NCBI RefSeq assembly: GCF_009915155.1
Contig: NZ_JAABLM010000008.1
Coordinates: 106,968 to 170,967, forward strand
Origin: Flavobacterium ichthyis
Lineage (GTDB): Bacteria > Bacteroidota > Bacteroidia > Flavobacteriales > Flavobacteriaceae
DNA: 64,000 nt
Direction of reading: 5' to 3'
The position numbers and the translations under genes were made by a program. Under the pieces are notes generated by a model. That model made no database searches and was not told the DNA's origin. It saw only the letters and a list, made by a program, of their open reading frames with translations. The first letter of the stretch is position 1. Each line of letters opens with the position of its first letter. Shown in pieces: positions 61,801-64,000 of this stretch.

Positions 61801-63672
61801 GAAGAAGTTCGAAATAACGGCACTTGCGCTGGAAATTATTCATTATCAAGAACTTGGACAGCAACAGACCTTTGTGGTAATTCGGTTTCGCATACGCAAA
61901 TTGTAACCGTGGAAGACAATTCGGCTCCAACTTTCAACGAAACTTTACCAATAGATTTAACCGTTTCTTGTGATGCAATTCCTACAATTCCAACATTAAC
62001 GGCTTCGGATAATTGTGGCACTGCAAATGTAACTTTTGAAGAAGTAAGAACTAACGGAACTTGCGCTGGAAATTATTCATTATCAAGAACTTGGACAGCA
62101 ACAGACCTTTGTGGCAATACGGTTTCGCATACGCAAATTGTAACCGTGGAAGACAATTCAATTCCTACTTTCAACGAAACTTTACCAATAGATTTAACCG
62201 TTTCTTGTGATGCGATTCCTACAATTCCAACATTAACGGCTTCGGATAATTGTGGAACGGCTTCGGTAACTTTTGAAGAAACCAGAACCAACGGAACTTG
62301 CGCTGGAAATTATTCATTATCAAGAACTTGGACAGCAACAGACCTTTGTGGCAATACGGTTTCGCATACGCAAATTGTAACCGTGGAAGACAATTCGGCT
62401 CCAACTTTCAACGAAACTTTACCAATAGATTTAACCGTTTCTTGTGATGCAATTCCTACCATTCCAACATTAACGGCTTCGGATAATTGTGGAACGGCTT
62501 CGGTGACTTTTGAAGAAGTAAGAACCAACGGCACTTGCGCTGGAAATTATTCATTATCAAGAACTTGGACAGCAACAGATCTTTGTGGCAATACGGTTTC
62601 GCATACGCAAATTGTAACCGTGGAAGACAATTCGGCTCCATCATTTAATGAAACTTTACCAATAGATTTAACCGTTTCTTGTGATGCAGTTCCGGTTGCG
62701 GCAACGCTTTCAGCTTCGGATAATTGTGGAACAGCTTCGGTAACTTTTGAAGAAGTTCGAACTAACGGAACTTGCGCTGGAAATTATTCATTATCAAGAA
62801 CTTGGACAGCAACAGACCTTTGTGGCAATACGGTTTCGCATACGCAAATTGTGACTGTGGAAGACAATTCGGCTCCAATAACTAATACCCAATTTGATCC
62901 TAAAATAGATGTGATTTGTGAGGAAATTCCGGCAGCTCCAGAATTAATCTTTACTGACACCTGTTCTACAAATATCAATACGACATTCACCGAAGAAATT
63001 CAGAATGAAACAGAATCATCATATACCATTTTAAGAACTTGGATTGCCATTGATGAATGTGGAAATAGCAACACCATTACACAAACAATTAATGTTTCTG
63101 TAAATGGTGCAACTCAAACTTTTGAAGCAGAACTTTGTATTGAAGATTCGAGCGTAGATTTATTTACTTATTTAGGTAGCGAAGTTGAACTTACCGGAAA
63201 TTGGATAGACACTGATAACTCGGGCGGTTTAAACGGAAGTGTTTTTACACCATCTCAAACTACCATTGGAAACTATAACCTAACCTACATTGTAGAAAAT
63301 GGCGCTTGTCCACGAACTTATCAAGTAAATATGAATGTTAATGATGAATGTGTTGTTTTACCAATTTGTACTATCGAAATTTTTAATGCAATTACTCCAA
63401 ATAATGATGGATTTAATGACGAATTTGTTATTTCTGGAATTGAATGTTATCCAGATAATTCTGTTCAAATTTTCAACAGATGGGGCTTAAAAGTTTGGGA
63501 AACCAAAGGTTATGACAACAATACAAAGGTTTTCCGAGGTTATTCTGAAGGAAGAACAACCTTTAATGAAAACGCTGGTCTTTCTGCAGGTACCTACTTC
63601 TATGTTTTAGAATATAAGTTAGAAAATGGTTCTACTGAGAAACGAGACGGATACCTTTATATCAACCGATAA
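58825..63672 (+). CDS. Choice-of-anchor L repeat adhesin with type IX (type B) sorting domain
   Basis: The 1615-residue protein has a signal peptide to about residue 31. A choice-of-anchor L domain covers about 85-345 (LLLTTGLASSAMGPNNSGS, FVFSSEEY-like VFSSEEYIEYC). A SprB-like repeat (about 470-545, TVTPANAQCNGQSNGTLTVNV) and PKD/Ig-like modules to about 796 follow. Seven 79-residue repeats (797-1349), each with four Cys, and a divergent eighth come next. The C-terminal type B T9SS sorting domain has ITPNNDGFNDEFVISGI and FNRWGLKVWE. It is secreted across the outer membrane and probably acts in adhesion or gliding. Confidence 0.93.
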   Translation: MFSKRAKGLNIVFNSLIIMFLFAFVQSGFGQTAPSMEDSVKERSAKANILYPEFANKSKKSSDLNYQSYAIAGSISVAENATYNAYSPEQLVKNLFVTGCLQASNVRFGYYRYDNNNWANHTWSSTPGNRQLAHFTKATSTFGIQEGLLLTTGLASSAMGPNNSGSRSDEMVANASDPDLRTISGRRIYDASVLEFDFVPAGNTLEFKYVFSSEEYIEYCETQFNDAFGFFLSGPGISGPYQNNAVNLATLPNTNIPISVNTIHPSGTNVNNTTFPAENSQYYVNNPAGSLTTQFDGNTVILTATYPVNSCATYRIKLAVGDASDQKWDAGVFLAARSFNAENIALTNFGNNVSGENNVFEGCNNKFRVQRLGTDLSAPLTVNLLLSGTFTNGVDIQTTGGAPFPTSVTIPAGQSFVDIPYTAIADGISDNGETFIVRTITSCPCSPEEIFVESVINIYERNYIITVTPANAQCNGQSNGTLTVNVAGGSGSYLYSINNGATWQSLNNFTNLAPGNYTVTVQDPGSCLGNLTRSATIGNPAPIVANAGSDVTICSGGNTQLSASGGVSYSWSPSTGLNFNNIANPIASPTTTTTYTVTVTNANGQCASTDQVVVNVGTAPTAPTSANVNRNNFCASDSGNIILSATGGSGTNLRWFTGSCGGTLIGTGNNLSIPSPTISTTYFVRWENACGISTCATVNVNVNQPVTLTGPPNKTLAGCNENSITDFAFNTNITSITLAQFLSAGGTTSNSAVAHTITYNDTKTGSCPTVVTRTFNVVTDCVTQSFTQTFTINDLSAPTFNETLPIDLTVSCDAIPVAATLSASDNCGTASVTFEETRTNGTCAGNYSLSRTWTATDLCGNSVSHTQIVTVEDNSAPTFNETLPIDLTVSCDAIPTIPTLTASDNCGTANVTFEEVRTNGTCAGNYSLSRTWTATDLCGNTVSHTQIVTVEDNSIPTFNETLPIDLTVSCDAIPVAATLSASDNCGTASVTFEEVRNNGTCAGNYSLSRTWTATDLCGNSVSHTQIVTVEDNSAPTFNETLPIDLTVSCDAIPTIPTLTASDNCGTANVTFEEVRTNGTCAGNYSLSRTWTATDLCGNTVSHTQIVTVEDNSIPTFNETLPIDLTVSCDAIPTIPTLTASDNCGTASVTFEETRTNGTCAGNYSLSRTWTATDLCGNTVSHTQIVTVEDNSAPTFNETLPIDLTVSCDAIPTIPTLTASDNCGTASVTFEEVRTNGTCAGNYSLSRTWTATDLCGNTVSHTQIVTVEDNSAPSFNETLPIDLTVSCDAVPVAATLSASDNCGTASVTFEEVRTNGTCAGNYSLSRTWTATDLCGNTVSHTQIVTVEDNSAPITNTQFDPKIDVICEEIPAAPELIFTDTCSTNINTTFTEEIQNETESSYTILRTWIAIDECGNSNTITQTINVSVNGATQTFEAELCIEDSSVDLFTYLGSEVELTGNWIDTDNSGGLNGSVFTPSQTTIGNYNLTYIVENGACPRTYQVNMNVNDECVVLPICTIEIFNAITPNNDGFNDEFVISGIECYPDNSVQIFNRWGLKVWETKGYDNNTKVFRGYSEGRTTFNENAGLSAGTYFYVLEYKLENGSTEKRDGYLYINR
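61213..62871 (+). repeat. Seven tandem 237-bp repeats inside the adhesin gene
   Basis: Repeat units start at 61213, 61450, 61687, 61924, 62161, 62398 and 62635, exactly 237 bp apart. Units 1, 3 and 7 carry IPVAATLSASDN-type sequence (A); units 2, 4, 5 and 6 carry IPTIPTLTASDN (B). The DNA is nearly identical, which points to recent expansion. A divergent eighth copy starts at 62872. Confidence 0.95.
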
Positions 63673-63693
63673 TTGAATAAAAACCCCACAACA

Positions 63694-64000
63694 ATGAAAA
63701 CGAAAATAATCACATTCTTGATATTTGCAGGCTTCTCCCCCGCTTTCGCCCAGCAAGATGCACAGTACACACAATACATGTACAACACCATCAATATTAA
63801 TCCGGCTTATGCGGGAAGTCGCGGTGCGATGAGTTTTTTCGGGTTGCACAGAACCCAATGGGTTGGCCTCGACGGTGCTCCAACCACTAACGCCTTTTCG
63901 ATGAACACCCCAATTAACAACACTAATTTAGGGCTTGGACTTTCCTTTGTCAACGATAGAATTGGTCCAACAGACGAAAACGCAATTTCGGCAGATATTT
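63694..64000 (+). CDS. PorP/SprF family type IX secretion system membrane protein (3' end cut off)
   Basis: The first 102 codons show a signal peptide (MKTKIITFLIFAGFSPAFAQ) and then the PorP/SprF start QDAQYTQYMYNTININPAYAGSRG, followed by LHRTQWVGLDGAP and LGLGLSFVNDRIGPTDE. These outer-membrane beta-barrels are usually encoded just after type B-sorted T9SS proteins and are needed to secrete or hold the partner; SprF does this for SprB. It starts 21 bp after the adhesin, so one operon is likely. It continues past the window. Confidence 0.94.
   Translation, partial: MKTKIITFLIFAGFSPAFAQQDAQYTQYMYNTININPAYAGSRGAMSFFGLHRTQWVGLDGAPTTNAFSMNTPINNTNLGLGLSFVNDRIGPTDENAISADI

Noticed and set aside
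61213..62871. Regular repeats that could suggest a CRISPR-like array
   Set aside because: The unit is 237 bp, in frame, and codes for protein. There are no short repeats with unique spacers.
60933..62990. Many minus-strand open frames of 60-136 codons within the adhesin
   Set aside because: They recur with the 237-bp period and are shadows of the repeat-rich coding strand.

Overview
The window is chromosomal DNA from a member of the Bacteroidota, almost certainly a Flavobacterium or close relative. The support is consistent: AT-rich coding DNA, promoters with the Bacteroidota -7 box TAnnTTTG, a fused lpxC/fabZ gene, OmpA with a calcium-binding linker, SCSDDD-type lipoprotein boxes, the palindromic intergenic elements usual in flavobacteria, and a type IX secretion cargo followed by a PorP/SprF-like gene. 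No phage, insertion sequence, CRISPR array or plasmid module is visible. Most of the window is ordinary housekeeping sequence.

Layout. 1-5.1 kb: lipid A genes (lpxC/fabZ, lpxA, a second lpxD-like gene) with efp, an NTF2-like protein and sucD. 5.1-11.2 kb: a base-excision glycosylase, a pirin, fabG, a VWA membrane protein and two META lipoproteins. 11.2-14.9 kb, minus strand: a flavobacterial protein of unknown function, an OmpA porin, an MscS channel and a DUF3817 protein. 15-19.7 kb: DUF6155 protein, a DEAD/DEAH helicase, hutH and a GIY-YIG protein. 20-30.3 kb: a RimB-RimK fusion, clpC divergent from gyrA, a TPR protein, an NlpC/P60 peptidase and a thiolase. 30.5-30.8 kb: tRNA-Ser, tRNA-Pro and tRNA-Arg. 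31-39 kb: nnrD, a secreted unknown, GH130, an EamA transporter, a cNMP/CBS/DUF294 protein with an exonuclease-like partner, and DinB. 39-45.2 kb: ppc, an Lrp regulator, an M14 carboxypeptidase divergent from an XRE regulator, and a beta-propeller-like lipoprotein. 45.3-50.9 kb: a spermidine-synthase-like methyltransferase, a Fic protein, kdsB, a RecD-like helicase, rsmD, DUF3822 and the RNase P RNA. 51-58.3 kb: a small conserved protein, topoisomerase IB, dnaX, and polyphosphate genes (ppx, ppk1, sixA-like). 58.8-64 kb: a 1615-residue repeat adhesin and the start of its PorP/SprF-like partner.

The most interesting points are these. dnaX is split at a run of ten A that contains an in-frame A AAA AAG slippery heptamer; here the zero frame gives the short gamma-like product and the -1 frame gives the long tau-like one. 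Four copies of a TTTACA-N2-TGTAAA palindrome lie between the M14 carboxypeptidase and XRE genes; three are spaced exactly 24 bp apart and two overlap -7 boxes. The adhesin has seven near-identical 237-bp repeats in an A-B-A-B-B-B-A order. Several families of intergenic palindromic elements occur. A retropepsin-like RimB domain is fused to RimK. The exonuclease partner of the DUF294 protein has lost catalytic acidic residues. A coding-like tail sits in another frame beyond the mscS stop.

No convincing wholly new multi-gene system was found. The dnaX recoding site and the XRE operator array are the best candidates for new biology.
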